The notes: generated by a model not told the origin, from the letters alone. Numbered from the stretch's first letter, positions 16,193 through 25,757 are shown. The stretch: 64,000 nucleotides of DNA from Limosilactobacillus caviae (GCF_014635905.1 NZ_BMDS01000001.1:248001-312000); one strand, 5' to 3'. Numbers and translations: made by a program.

Positions 16193-16745
16193 GATTCTTT
16201 GTAATTAAATTCATTCGAGATATTTGACGTAGAATGACTAATACAATCAGTGATTCAATCGGCCAAGTAATAAGTTCTTTCGGAAGACGGATAAATAATA
16301 ACGCCATAAAAGTATGGCTGCTACTACTAGAACTCAAACTCATCAGGTAGAGCCAGAGAGTTGTTCCAATCACGTTTGTAAGCAAAATTTGAAAAAATTC
16401 ATATACTAATACTCGCTGCCAACTAATTCGTTGCTGGTATAAAAACATTCCGGCAATTATTCCAGAAATGAAGGCCGATAAAGTAAAACCAGGGAAGAAT
16501 AAACTACCTGAACTAAGAATAGTATTACTAATTATATCTGCAACGATCATTGCCCAGGCGCTGATCCATGGGCCGAGACAGTACCCGAGAAGGGCAGTTG
16601 CAACAAAGCCGAAACTAAATTTTAATACTGACGGATCACCGATTGAGAGTTTTTCCAATATAACCTGTAAAGCAATCAACATCGCTGCTAAGGTTAGGTT
16701 CTTAGTCGTAAACCGTGGTCCGGTAAAAGATAACGTAGACATCAT
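16185..16745 (-). CDS. folT: Folate ECF transporter S component (FolT)
   Basis: A roughly 186-residue membrane protein with about six predicted helices. It matches the substrate-binding S subunit of energy-coupling-factor transporters of the folate family: TKNLTLAAMLIALQVILEKLSIG at the N terminus and the FSFGFVATALLGYCLGPWISAWAMIVADIISN core. It would recruit shared EcfAA'T modules encoded elsewhere. The frame begins with TTG-ATG-ATG; AGGGAG seven bases before 16745 favours that ATG. A long structured leader precedes it, and a GNAT gene is coupled downstream. Confidence 0.87.
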   Translation of the reverse strand: MMSTLSFTGPRFTTKNLTLAAMLIALQVILEKLSIGDPSVLKFSFGFVATALLGYCLGPWISAWAMIVADIISNTILSSGSLFFPGFTLSAFISGIIAGMFLYQQRISWQRVLVYEFFQILLTNVIGTTLWLYLMSLSSSSSSHTFMALLFIRLPKELITWPIESLIVLVILRQISRMNLITKNHD

Positions 16746-16927
16746 CAATCCACTCCCTTATAAAAATTTGTCAGGGAACACATTGACGTTTCCGTTTATG
16801 GTGAATGCGGAAAACCAAAGCAGCGCGAAAGCTTCCTTCCAACGTTCACATTCCGTTCCGCTGGACAATGACTCTGGGATTCCTACCCCAACAATTGAAG
16901 TATACGATAAGTACGGATATTAAACAA
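16746..16927 (-). promoter_or_regulatory. folT promoter and structured leader, possible riboswitch
   Basis: TTGTTT at 16927-16922, a 17-base spacer and TATACT at 16904-16899 form a good promoter. The roughly 145-base leader is GC-richer than its surroundings. GCGGAA (16861-16856) pairs with TTCCGC (16812-16807), and GTGAA (16849-16845) with TTCAC (16805-16801), an ABA'B' order that implies a pseudoknot. It does not show the conserved core of the tetrahydrofolate riboswitch as I remember it. Confidence 0.6.
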
Positions 16928-16951
16928 TAAAAATGATGGCAAAAGTAAAAC

Positions 16952-16997
16952 AAAAAGGAACTATAACAAGCAATTTCAATGTCATAGTTCCTTTTTT
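16952..16997. terminator. Intrinsic terminator of pepN
   Basis: AAAAAGGAACTAT pairs with ATAGTTCCTTTTT around a loop of about 20 bases; symmetrical A and T runs allow either direction, and it directly follows pepN on the minus strand. Confidence 0.85.
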
Positions 16998-17007
16998 GAT
17001 ATATTAT

Positions 17008-19545
17008 TTAGTTTAAACTTTTGGCAATCATTTCATTTACCGCATTTTGCTCTTTTTCAACTAGTGCAACCTTACTTTCAATTACTTTGATATCCATTTT
17101 AATTTCACGGGTTAAGCCTGGGGTATTAAGTTTTGGTTCAAAGAAATCCTTGAATTCTTTTAATCGTTCAGAAGTATGGAAAATACCAGCAGTTACAGTA
17201 ATAAACGTTGCAAATTCCATATCACCGCCAACTGTATCGTTTAACCATTGCCATTCGTCGCGAAGCCAGTTCCAAGCAGCTTGTTGTCCAGCATTGTTAA
17301 CTAAGAGACTCCGATACCATGCACGGAGATCTTGTGGTTTGACAACATTAGCATCTTCAAAGTAACTAACAACCTTACTAATAAGCGCAGGGTCAGTTGT
17401 ACTTGGGATTGCCATTCGTAAGTCTTGCTTATAACTAGCATCAGCGGTTTGCTGGTAGGCAGTAACTAATTTCTTAAAGAGTGATTCACTGCCATAGTTT
17501 TGAACCTCATTCTTTAAGATAAAACCACGAATATCTGCCGAAAGACTTTCAAGCTTATCTTGATAATCAGTAAAAATCTGGTGTGCTTTGGAAACTGAAT
17601 CAGTATTGTGGGCATATAGCGAAGCACTAATTACATATGGTCGTGTTAATTGATCATCATTGCTTTCACCATCTTGTGGCATCCAACCAAGCCGCGCAAC
17701 TTGATCTTGGCTTAAGAAGTCAAAGAATTGGCGCAGTTCTTGTTCTGCAGGTGACCCCGGTGTTGCAAACATTTTTAAGTTATTTGCGATTTGATAAAGT
17801 TCTGCATTAACAATTGATGACTTGCTATCCTTAAACTTAGTCATCAATGGGATTAATGAAGCATAGGATACTTGTTGACCTTGAGCAAGCAAACGTAGAT
17901 CTTGTAAAAGCTGCCGTTGTGAAATTGGGTCTAATTCATCAGTATGGTCAAGGATATCAGCCAATAATGTGTCATCATATTTCACAATAAAGTGCGAGTT
18001 GTTGCCGACATTTAGGCGGAACGGATGACCGTTACTTTCTCGCAATGACTGATAATTACCAAGATTAATAGAGTTATCAGCCATAATTTGTGGTGCAGCA
18101 TCATAGTTACTATTAAGTGGAATCTGCCATTGACGGTCAACATCTTTACCGTCACCAATAAAGAATTGTTTCTGTGATAGTACTAAGTCACCGTTTTGAT
18201 CGATTTGTGCGGTTACCACGGGATAGCCTGGTTGCTCAAGCCACGAATTCATAATCTTACCAATGTTGAGTTTTGATGCATCACCGAGAGCCTTCCATAA
18301 GTCAGCACCGGTTGCGTTGTTGTACTTATGAGCGGCAAAGTAATTCTTAAGACCTTCACGCAACGCCTTGTCGCCTAGGAGGGCGCGGACCATTACCAAC
18401 ATCCGTGAGCCCTTTGCGTAAACAATAGCACCATCGAACAAGGCATCAATTTCAGCTGGGTTATTAACGTTGACGTGAACTGATTGAACGCCATCAGTAG
18501 CATCCCGCTGTAATGCCATTGGGGCTTCTGAAGTTTGGAAAAGTTCCCAAATGTGCCAGTCGGGTTGGAGGGCATCGACAGCAACGTACTCCATCATGTT
18601 GGCAAAACTTTCATTAAGCCATAAGTCGTCCCACCACTTCATTGTGACGAGATCACCAAACCATTGATGGGCTAATTCGTGTGTGATGACCGTTGCGACT
18701 AATTGTTTCATTTCAAGAGAAGTGTTATCTGGATCGAGCAGCAAATAAGCTTCACGGTATGTTACCAATCCCCAGTTTTCCATTGCCCCAGCAGAAAAGT
18801 CTGGTAAGGCTAACTGCCATGAATGAGGAAGAGGGTACGGTGTTTGGTAAAAGTCTTCATAGAAATCAATTGCCCGTTTAGCAATATCCAACGCAAAGTC
18901 AAGTTCCTTTGGCTGGTGAGCCTTAGTGGCAAAGACACCGACCTTAACACCGCTTTTAGTTGTAGTCATTTTACTTTGAAGTTCACCGAAAGCAAACGCA
19001 ACGAGGTAGGTTGACATTCGGACAGTTGGTTCAAAGTAGTGGACACCATCTTCAACGTGATCTTCTGGCATGTTAGCAATGATGGTTTCGCCAGGATGTT
19101 CATCAAATTTAATTGCTAAACTAAAAGTGGCCTTTGCTTCTGGTTCATCAACACAAGGAAATGCCTGTCGTGCAAAAGTTGTTTCAAACTGTGTCCCAAT
19201 GATCTGCTTTTTCTCGCCGTTAACTTCGTAATATGATGGATAGATTCCCATCATTGAATCAGTCAGCTTGGTATTATAAGTAACCGTAAAAGTTACCTTG
19301 CCAGTTTGAGGAAGGGTAATCCAAACCGCTTCAGCATCATTATCAACACTAAAGTTTAATTCTTGACCATTAGATTGAATACTGGTAACCTGCAAATTCT
19401 TTTGGTTAATTGCAATCTTAGGAGTACTTGCATTACCAGTGATTGTCGTCTTACCATTAATTGTTTTTTCTGCACGATTAACATCAATAAAGACATCATA
19501 ATGATCTGGTTGAAAAGTATTATAAAAACGATCGAGTTCTGCCAT
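17008..19545 (-). CDS. pepN: Aminopeptidase N (M1 metallopeptidase)
   Basis: An 845-residue cytosolic zinc aminopeptidase that removes N-terminal residues from peptides. The M1 exopeptidase signature GAMENWG is at 253-259 and the zinc site HELAH at 289-293 with the distal Glu312 in NESFA. The beta-sandwich N-terminal domain and the helical C-terminal domain are complete, and the length equals the lactobacillus norm of about 844. AAGGGGAC precedes the ATG. It is monocistronic, with terminators on both sides, and serves nitrogen nutrition together with the PepC gene nearby. Confidence 0.95.
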   Translation of the reverse strand: MAELDRFYNTFQPDHYDVFIDVNRAEKTINGKTTITGNASTPKIAINQKNLQVTSIQSNGQELNFSVDNDAEAVWITLPQTGKVTFTVTYNTKLTDSMMGIYPSYYEVNGEKKQIIGTQFETTFARQAFPCVDEPEAKATFSLAIKFDEHPGETIIANMPEDHVEDGVHYFEPTVRMSTYLVAFAFGELQSKMTTTKSGVKVGVFATKAHQPKELDFALDIAKRAIDFYEDFYQTPYPLPHSWQLALPDFSAGAMENWGLVTYREAYLLLDPDNTSLEMKQLVATVITHELAHQWFGDLVTMKWWDDLWLNESFANMMEYVAVDALQPDWHIWELFQTSEAPMALQRDATDGVQSVHVNVNNPAEIDALFDGAIVYAKGSRMLVMVRALLGDKALREGLKNYFAAHKYNNATGADLWKALGDASKLNIGKIMNSWLEQPGYPVVTAQIDQNGDLVLSQKQFFIGDGKDVDRQWQIPLNSNYDAAPQIMADNSINLGNYQSLRESNGHPFRLNVGNNSHFIVKYDDTLLADILDHTDELDPISQRQLLQDLRLLAQGQQVSYASLIPLMTKFKDSKSSIVNAELYQIANNLKMFATPGSPAEQELRQFFDFLSQDQVARLGWMPQDGESNDDQLTRPYVISASLYAHNTDSVSKAHQIFTDYQDKLESLSADIRGFILKNEVQNYGSESLFKKLVTAYQQTADASYKQDLRMAIPSTTDPALISKVVSYFEDANVVKPQDLRAWYRSLLVNNAGQQAAWNWLRDEWQWLNDTVGGDMEFATFITVTAGIFHTSERLKEFKDFFEPKLNTPGLTREIKMDIKVIESKVALVEKEQNAVNEMIAKSLN

Positions 19546-19633
19546 ACGTAAGGTCCCCTTCTTAATATGTTTTTAATGTTTATTATACGGCTGATTAGAA
19601 AAATTAGCTAAACTATTACCTGACTTTAAGATA

Positions 19634-19683
19634 GAAAAAAGTTGTAGACCAATCTTACGCCATTCCAGACTGGCCGACAACCT
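19634..19683 (-). terminator. Intrinsic terminator of the reductase at 19695
   Basis: On the minus strand GTTGT near 19681-19677 pairs with ACAAC at 19645-19641, enclosing a second GC-rich arm and followed by TTTTTTC. Confidence 0.65.
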
Positions 19684-19694
19684 GTAAAATGAAT

Positions 19695-20336
19695 TTAAAT
19701 TTTAGCTAATGCTTCTTCAATAGGGGTATTACCGCTCCGCATCATGATTACATGACCAATTGTGTTGTCATGTTGTAAAATATCTGCTAAAGTTTGTGCA
19801 ACATCTGGAATCGGGTTAGTGGTAGCAGATCCTTCACCAATTTGAATTTTACCTGTACCAGGTTCTTCAACTAGACTTGCTGGTTGAAGGATGGTGTAAT
19901 CTAAGTTGGTATTGGAGACAAGGTAATTATCAGCGAAGAACTTCGCCACATTGTAGTCCATAATGCCTGCTAATGATGGAATCTTGGACCACATTTCAGG
20001 TTGTAGAGCATAGAGGGAACTTAGCATAATATAACGCTTAATACCATTTTTTTCGGCGGCTTGCATTGTTTTAACCGCACCCATGGCATCTGTTTGGAGC
20101 AGATCTTTGCCACGTGAACCAGCAACAAAGTAAACTGCATCTGCGTCCTTCATTAATTCAGCAATTTTTTCAACGCTGTCATGCAAGTTTAATTCGATAG
20201 CTGTAACATGATTTAGTTTAATCACTTTTTCTGGGTGACGAGCACCGGCAGTAACCTCATTGCCAGTAGCAACCAAATCTTTGATTAAATCAGTAGCAAC
20301 ACGACCTGAACCGCCGACAACAAATACTTTTTTCAT
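19695..20336 (-). CDS. NAD(P)-binding atypical SDR (YwnB/NmrA-like)
   Basis: A 213-residue Rossmann protein: VFVVGGSGRVATDLIKDL at the N terminus binds the dinucleotide and MLSSLYALQPEMW, then YTILQPASLVEEPGTGKI follow. Such proteins include flavin or biliverdin reductase-like and NAD(P)H-sensing members; the substrate is unknown. TAGGAGGTCG precedes the ATG. It is a distant relative of the reductases at 6810 and 26198 but belongs to a different subgroup and has no adjacent regulator. Confidence 0.87.
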   Translation of the reverse strand: MKKVFVVGGSGRVATDLIKDLVATGNEVTAGARHPEKVIKLNHVTAIELNLHDSVEKIAELMKDADAVYFVAGSRGKDLLQTDAMGAVKTMQAAEKNGIKRYIMLSSLYALQPEMWSKIPSLAGIMDYNVAKFFADNYLVSNTNLDYTILQPASLVEEPGTGKIQIGEGSATTNPIPDVAQTLADILQHDNTIGHVIMMRSGNTPIEEALAKI

Positions 20337-20554
20337 AAAATCGACCTCCTAAATAAAATTTTAACGCAATTGATACAATTTATAAGTAAAGATGACTTAC
20401 TAACATAATTATAGCTTACTTTTTATAAGCCTAAAAGAAATAGCAATTATAAAAAGCAAGGAAGAGGCCGTTAGTTCAATAATTTTATATAAAGTGCGGT
20501 ATCATTAATAGTGTATGAGTCATTTGAAAATTTTATACAAAGAAGGGATTTATT

Positions 20555-21877
20555 GTGACTGAAGAACATGATTTAACTTCAAAAATGGTTGAAAAATTAA
20601 AGAAAGAATTTCATTCGCGTAAGGATGCAGAAATTATTGCCCGGGCAATACAAAAGAATGGAATTAAGGCGTCAAGTGAAGATCCGGCATCAAGTGAACG
20701 CCTTCATCGGGCATTTTCTTATGAAATTAAGACTGGTAAGCCAACAAATCAACGGCATAGTGGACGTTGCTGGTCATTTGCGGCCTTAAATACACTTCGT
20801 CATAAATTTGCAACAAAATATAAGTTTAAGGACTTTGAATTATCACAAAATTACTTGTTTTTCTGGGACCGAATTGAACGGGCAAATATGTTCTTCCAAA
20901 AGATTATTGCAACAGCAGACAAGCCCTTGCATGATCGCACCGTTGATTTCTACTTTAGTTTTGCATTAAATGATGGCGGACAATGGGCTAATGCGGCTTC
21001 TATTATTGAAAAATATGGCGTTGTTCCTGAATATGTAATGCCAGATACCCATAATACCAAGGATACCTCAGATGTTGCAGAAGTGTTTGACAGTTTGATG
21101 CGTAAAGATGCGCTTGAATTGCGGACAATGGTTCAGACAAATGCAAGTGAAAAGGAACTACAAGAAGCACAAGAGCGAATGATGGGTGACGTTTATAAGA
21201 TTGCAGCGTACTCATTTGGTGAACCGCCTGCAAAGTTTGATCTTGAATACCGTGATGATGATAAAAAGTTTCATCAGGTCCTTGGTTTGACACCATTGAA
21301 GTTCTATCATGAATATTTTGACACAAACTTAAATGATTATATTGTAGTTACTAATGCTCCTGATCATGAAATGGATCGTAGTTACTTAATGCCTGCCCAA
21401 GATAGTGTTGTTGACGGATTACCAATTAAATTTGTCAATGTTCCTTTTGAAGAATTACAAGAAGGGGCTATTAAGCAATTAAAGGCTGGCGAAACTGTTT
21501 GGGTTGGTAATGATGTTCTCCAACAAATGGATCGTAAGCGAGGTTTAATGGATGCCAAGCTATATCATCGTGAAGAACTGCTTGATGTTGATTTTGTAAT
21601 GGATAAAAAGCATCGTTTAGAAACTAAACAGGGTGTTGTTTCACATGCGATGACATTGACTGGCTTTGATATGGTGAATGACCAACCAACACGGTGGAAG
21701 ATTGAAAATAGTTGGGGCAAAGATAACGGTGATAATGGTTACTTTGTTATGACGCAAGATTGGTTTGAAGAATATACTTATGAGGCAGTTATTAATAAAA
21801 AGTACCTTAGTGATCGGGTAAAGAAAGTAGCTGCAAGCGAGCCAGCAATTTTACCAGCGTGGGATTCATTACAGTAA
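20555..21877 (+). CDS. pepC: Aminopeptidase C (C1B cysteine peptidase, bleomycin hydrolase family)
   Basis: A 440-residue cytosolic cysteine aminopeptidase. The catalytic Cys72 is in RHSGRCWSFAALN, the His in QGVVSHAMTLTGFD and the Asn in KIENSWGKDN. Length is normal for PepC/bleomycin hydrolase. PepC is usually hexameric, with the C terminus lying in the active site and setting exopeptidase action. The GTG start has GAAGGG upstream. The final residues PAILPAWDSLQ are compatible with the family. A genome may carry several paralogues, so the exact one is not decided. Confidence 0.92.
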   Translation: MTEEHDLTSKMVEKLKKEFHSRKDAEIIARAIQKNGIKASSEDPASSERLHRAFSYEIKTGKPTNQRHSGRCWSFAALNTLRHKFATKYKFKDFELSQNYLFFWDRIERANMFFQKIIATADKPLHDRTVDFYFSFALNDGGQWANAASIIEKYGVVPEYVMPDTHNTKDTSDVAEVFDSLMRKDALELRTMVQTNASEKELQEAQERMMGDVYKIAAYSFGEPPAKFDLEYRDDDKKFHQVLGLTPLKFYHEYFDTNLNDYIVVTNAPDHEMDRSYLMPAQDSVVDGLPIKFVNVPFEELQEGAIKQLKAGETVWVGNDVLQQMDRKRGLMDAKLYHREELLDVDFVMDKKHRLETKQGVVSHAMTLTGFDMVNDQPTRWKIENSWGKDNGDNGYFVMTQDWFEEYTYEAVINKKYLSDRVKKVAASEPAILPAWDSLQ

Positions 21878-21905
21878 TGAAATAGAATATTATGAGGATA
21901 TTGAG

Positions 21906-21938
21906 GAACAGGAAATAAAAACCTGTTTCTTTTTTTGT
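21906..21938 (+). terminator. Intrinsic terminator of pepC
   Basis: AACAGG at 21907-21912 pairs with CCTGTT at 21922-21927, then TTCTTTTTTT. Confidence 0.8.
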
Positions 21939-22032
21939 TAATTTCCCGGGAAATTATGGATATACTGAAAATGGTTGTATGATAGAAAGTAGAAGTTAAA
22001 CAGTAATAATTGCAGAGAAAGCTGGAGAATTG

Positions 22033-23214
22033 ATGGCAAAAAAAGAGAGAATTTTTTCAAAAGATGTTCGGCTAGTAATGGCGGCTTCATTCTTTTTTAT
22101 GTTTAGTAATATGTATTGCAACCCGTTAATTAATGGGTATGCTCAAGATTTAGGAGCATCTAGCGCTTTTGCAGGGATCATTGTCGGCATGATGAGTATT
22201 GTGGCGATGTTCTTGCGGCCGATCGCTGGTAACTTAACTGATCACTTTTCAAAATACCGTTTATCTTTTATTGGGGGTACGTTATGTTTTCTAGGCGTAT
22301 TAGGCTATGTAATAACTCCTAATAGTGGCCTTTTATTACTGTTTCGGCTAGTTAATGGGATGGGATATGTGCTATGTACCGTTTGTATGACAACGTGGTT
22401 AGCCTACTTGGTTCCAATTAAGCATGTAGGTGAAGCGATGAGCTTTTATGGCTTGATGAACGCCTTAGCGATGGCATGTGCGCCGGCTGTTTCAATTAAT
22501 TTATATAAGGTAGTTGGCTATCGGACAGCAATTATTGTTTCTGCCATTTCAGCACTAATGGTGGTAATAACGGTTCAATTTGTTGGCAATCGTGCGAACC
22601 CAGTTATTAAACAGCCAGTAGATAAAAATAAAAAATTGCATATTAAAATTATCCAGCGTGATGCGGTTCCTGTAGCGTTGATCGTGGCATTATTTGCTAT
22701 TCCTTATTTTGCAACGCAAGCAGATATTGTTGAATATGCCGAGCAGCGACATTTATCAATTGCTGTTGGTGCCTACTTCTTAATTTATGCAGTAGTTCTT
22801 TTACTAAGTCGGTTGTTTTTACGGAATCAGTTTGACACGGTCCGTTTTCAGCCTTGGCTAATTTTAAGTACGGTTGCAACCATCTTTTACTTAATTATGC
22901 TAACTGTCATGAAGACTAATATTGAAATGGGATTAGCAGCTGCGGGGATGGCATTTGGCTATGGGATTATTTACTCTGTTTGTCAATCTACAGCAATGAT
23001 GTTAGCGCCAGATACTGAGCGTGGATTAGCAAGTTCGACGTTTTTCCTTGGACTCGATATTGGAATGACATTAGGTCCGGTTATCGGTGGAATTATTGAT
23101 AGCACTTTGCCGGTTAAATACTTCTATCCGGTAATGTTATTCATCATTCCGCTAATTGTTATTATATTCTTAGCAAATCGGAAGAAATTAAATGACGCAA
23201 TTGATCATCATTAG
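22033..23214 (+). CDS. Major facilitator superfamily transporter
   Basis: A 393-residue MFS protein with about 12 predicted helices. The loop 2-3 motif RPIAGNLTDHFSKYR and the central cytosolic loop with NKKLHIKIIQRD are typical, and a second related motif occurs before helix 9. It most resembles the drug/solute efflux (YfcJ/YhhS) type. TTG-ATG: the ATG at 22033 has CTGGAG upstream. The next gene follows at 11 bases and encodes another membrane protein, so they are likely one operon. The substrate is unknown. Confidence 0.85.
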   Translation: MAKKERIFSKDVRLVMAASFFFMFSNMYCNPLINGYAQDLGASSAFAGIIVGMMSIVAMFLRPIAGNLTDHFSKYRLSFIGGTLCFLGVLGYVITPNSGLLLLFRLVNGMGYVLCTVCMTTWLAYLVPIKHVGEAMSFYGLMNALAMACAPAVSINLYKVVGYRTAIIVSAISALMVVITVQFVGNRANPVIKQPVDKNKKLHIKIIQRDAVPVALIVALFAIPYFATQADIVEYAEQRHLSIAVGAYFLIYAVVLLLSRLFLRNQFDTVRFQPWLILSTVATIFYLIMLTVMKTNIEMGLAAAGMAFGYGIIYSVCQSTAMMLAPDTERGLASSTFFLGLDIGMTLGPVIGGIIDSTLPVKYFYPVMLFIIPLIVIIFLANRKKLNDAIDHH

Positions 23215-23225
23215 GAGTAGTAAAA

Positions 23226-24539
23226 ATGAAAAGATTAGAAAAATTCACGGGTGTTTGTAGCTTATTATTAAATTTAATGCCCTTTATAGTGTACATTTCG
23301 CTTACTAAAGGACAATCTGATATTTTTGTAGGTGCGTTACCGTTCGCTATTTTTTATGCTTTTCGCCATACAATTTTATTGTTTTGTCGTGACCTAGAAT
23401 ATGATTATCAGCGTCTAGCTTGGATTGGTCTTTATAGTGGAGTTATTGGCTACTTATTAGGACTGTTTGGTGGATTTCAGCCTGTTTTTTGGGATTTATC
23501 TGGAGTTGGAGCTGGAATTGCTTCTCGATTATTTCCAACTGCAATTAATCAGCGGGGACGCTTAAGGAAACAAGGACTGCTTCCTCAAAAGAAGCGGCTT
23601 AAACCAATATTTCAGCTGGTGATCGTTTTAGTTGCTGTGGGAATAGTAGTTGAAATAAAGACTCCTGCAATTAGTTTTGCTTTAATGCTCGTTGTTACTC
23701 TCTGTGCGATGGCATCTATTTGGGACACCCCACGCGCAGTCCACCCATGGCCCGTTCATTTACGCTGGGCTAATTACTTACTTGCATTAGTGTTACTTGG
23801 GGCAATGCTACTGTTGCGCTTAGGAAGAAGCTTAGGAATTGGCCAGCCTCTTGAATGGGGAAGCGCGCTTTTGTTAATTTTCCTTATTACAATGATTCTT
23901 GTGTTGATCTTAAACCATCGTCAATTGCTTCAGTATCCGAATCATTTACGGCAGCGAATAATGTTATATGGTGTCTGTGGTCAATATTGGACCTTATATA
24001 GCACCATTTTTATTGGCGCTTTGTATGGAACAAAAATGTATTCATGGACGATCATAGCTTATTTATTCGCATTTGTATTTGGCGGCATACTCGTGAAGCA
24101 AACTCACCGCTTGTTTCATTTTGAAAATTATCAAATTAATTTAGTAATGATAATAATCGGTATTCTTTTAACGTTCTGGTTGCCAACATATTTTATTGGT
24201 ATATTTATTATTCGTAGCTTCGCGGGTGCAGAACGTAAAATAGTGATTAATGATTACGAAAAGGCAACTCATAATTATAATATTTCATTAATTGTCAATT
24301 ATTACTATGCATCAATTGCAGGGATAGTTTCACAGTTAGTAATGTGGGGAAGCTTGTTTATCTTCGCCGGCACAGCAGGAATGAACAAGATTTTTGGTGC
24401 CCTTTCACTAGGTAAAACCAGTATTCAGAGTTTCCCAATCGTCATGAATACCCATATTATTCTGGCCGGATATATGATTTTGTTCGTTATGTGGTTAGCA
24501 TTTAAACTAAATAATTCAAAAAAGCAAGAACTCAGATAG
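23226..24539 (+). CDS. Uncharacterised polytopic membrane protein
   Basis: A 437-residue protein with about 12 hydrophobic segments; I do not recognise a domain. It has the size and helix number of an MFS carrier but no clear motif A. The central loop contains INQRGRLRKQGLLPQKKRL, a basic cytosolic stretch. GGAG lies upstream of the ATG, 11 bases after the MFS gene. The neighbouring transporter suggests a joint role or a half of a paired system; this is inference. Its end forms part of a shared terminator. Confidence 0.7.
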   Translation: MKRLEKFTGVCSLLLNLMPFIVYISLTKGQSDIFVGALPFAIFYAFRHTILLFCRDLEYDYQRLAWIGLYSGVIGYLLGLFGGFQPVFWDLSGVGAGIASRLFPTAINQRGRLRKQGLLPQKKRLKPIFQLVIVLVAVGIVVEIKTPAISFALMLVVTLCAMASIWDTPRAVHPWPVHLRWANYLLALVLLGAMLLLRLGRSLGIGQPLEWGSALLLIFLITMILVLILNHRQLLQYPNHLRQRIMLYGVCGQYWTLYSTIFIGALYGTKMYSWTIIAYLFAFVFGGILVKQTHRLFHFENYQINLVMIIIGILLTFWLPTYFIGIFIIRSFAGAERKIVINDYEKATHNYNISLIVNYYYASIAGIVSQLVMWGSLFIFAGTAGMNKIFGALSLGKTSIQSFPIVMNTHIILAGYMILFVMWLAFKLNNSKKQELR

Positions 24540-24565
24540 AAGTATCTCTCAGTCCTTGCTTTTTA
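24519..24565. terminator. Bidirectional terminator overlapping gene ends
   Basis: AAAAAGCAAGAACTCAGATA pairs with TATCTCTCAGTCCTTGCTTTTT around a short loop; it lies between the convergent membrane-protein and HxlR genes and overlaps both coding ends. Confidence 0.8.
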
Positions 24566-24986
24566 CAATTTCTTGTTTCCAATGATTAAGGTGCTTTTTA
24601 GTGATAACGCACAAACCATCATCACCGCTTTGTTTCATTTCGTCGGTACACATAATTTTAGCATCACCGGTTATTCTTGCCCGATTTTCACCCCAGTAGT
24701 TAAGGTAGCGGAGGGCGGCATAAAGATTTTCACCCTCAGCAGTTAGGCGATATTCGACATGGGGAGGAATAGTATTAAAACTTTTGCGGACAACGAGACC
24801 AGCATCCGTCATTTCCCGAAGTTGGTCACTTAATACCTTATACGAGGTACCTAATTGCTTAACAAGCTCACTAGTTCGGCGGGGGTGACCAGCTAAAAGG
24901 TAGAGAATGACTGATTTCCATTTGCCGCCAATAATTGATAGAGCATAATCGGCGCCTGTATTATACATTTTCGGGTGTTGTTCCAT
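24549..24986 (-). CDS. HxlR-family transcriptional regulator
   Basis: A 145-residue HxlR regulator: DYALSIIGGKWKSVILYLLAG at residues 13-33, LSDQLREMTDAGLVVRKSFN as recognition region, and VEYRLTAEGENLYAALRYL. Unlike the other two HxlR proteins in the window, it has no N-terminal cysteine; two Cys lie near the C terminus. AAAGGAGG precedes the ATG, and a 10-bp palindrome ATAACGTTAT at 25021-25030 lies in its promoter. It could regulate the nitroreductase just upstream, encoded on the same strand. Confidence 0.88.
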   Translation of the reverse strand: MEQHPKMYNTGADYALSIIGGKWKSVILYLLAGHPRRTSELVKQLGTSYKVLSDQLREMTDAGLVVRKSFNTIPPHVEYRLTAEGENLYAALRYLNYWGENRARITGDAKIMCTDEMKQSGDDGLCVITKKHLNHWKQEIVKSKD

Positions 24987-25051
24987 CGAAATACCTCCTT
25001 TAGCGTCTCTACTTAATTATATAACGTTATTGGAGGTAAAGAAAAACAGGA

Positions 25052-25654
25052 TCACTTAATTAATTTAAACATTTCTTCGTCATTAAGATGTGTCTTTTCT
25101 CCAGCTGCAGCTTCAATCGACCCAAATGGCATTTCAGCACGTAATTGCCAATTAGCGGGGATATTAAATGTTTGATGGATAGCATCATCGATTAATGGGT
25201 TATAATGTTGAAGACTAGCACCAATCCCATTTTCAGCGAGAGCGGTCCAGACAGCTTGTTGTGCTCCCCCGAGGCCTTGTTCAGCCCAGTTAGCAAAATT
25301 ATCAGCATATGATGGGTAATCATTTTCTAATTGGTGCACAATTGCAGTATCTGTAAAATAGAGGATGGTTCCGTAACCAGCCCTAAAAGCAGCAATTTTT
25401 TCCTTGGTTTTTGCAAAAGCATTAGGATCCTTCACAATCTTATGCAGGGTATCTTCAACGATGTCCCATACTTTGTCAGATGATTGACCAAATAAAATGA
25501 CTGCGCGGACTGTTTGACTGTTGAATGCGGTTGGTGAATTTTTAATTGTTTCTTTTACTAAATCAAAAATCTCTTCTGGCGTTTGTGAAAGGTTATTGCC
25601 AAGAGCATAGATTGAACGTCGCTTTGCCGCAAAAGTGTTAAATTGTGAATTCAT
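25052..25654 (-). CDS. Nitroreductase-family protein (YodC-like)
   Basis: A 200-residue flavoprotein of the nitroreductase superfamily that would reduce quinones or nitro compounds with NAD(P)H and FMN. FAAKRRSIYALG carries the FMN-binding Arg/Ser segment, then WAEQGLGGAQQAVWTALAENGIGASLQHY near residues 125-155, and EMPFGSIEAAAGEKTH near the end. GGGAGTG fits the ATG at 25654; an in-frame ATG five codons upstream is less well placed. It is divergent from a YodB-like HxlR gene, the same partnership as yodC-yodB in Bacillus subtilis. Confidence 0.9.
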   Translation of the reverse strand: MNSQFNTFAAKRRSIYALGNNLSQTPEEIFDLVKETIKNSPTAFNSQTVRAVILFGQSSDKVWDIVEDTLHKIVKDPNAFAKTKEKIAAFRAGYGTILYFTDTAIVHQLENDYPSYADNFANWAEQGLGGAQQAVWTALAENGIGASLQHYNPLIDDAIHQTFNIPANWQLRAEMPFGSIEAAAGEKTHLNDEEMFKLIK

Positions 25655-25687
25655 AAAAATCACTCCCATATATTCGCTTTTGTTTAC

Positions 25688-25700
25688 TTACTAATAGTAA
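25688..25700. promoter_or_regulatory. Candidate YodB-like operator
   Basis: TTACTAATAGTAA is symmetric around its central base and lies between the divergent nitroreductase and HxlR genes, where a YodB-like repressor would be expected to bind. The similarity to TACT/AGTA-type HxlR boxes is qualitative. Confidence 0.5.
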
Positions 25701-25757
25701 CCTAAAATTAAAAAGATACAAGAAGTGAATTTTATTTCACCAGTGAAAGGGGTAAAA

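Noticed and set aside
16746-16892. Calling the folT leader a tetrahydrofolate riboswitch.
   Set aside because: The gene fits, but the conserved core sequence I remember for that class is not on the minus strand. A GGTGAAT stretch occurs only on the opposite strand. I report it as an unassigned structured leader.
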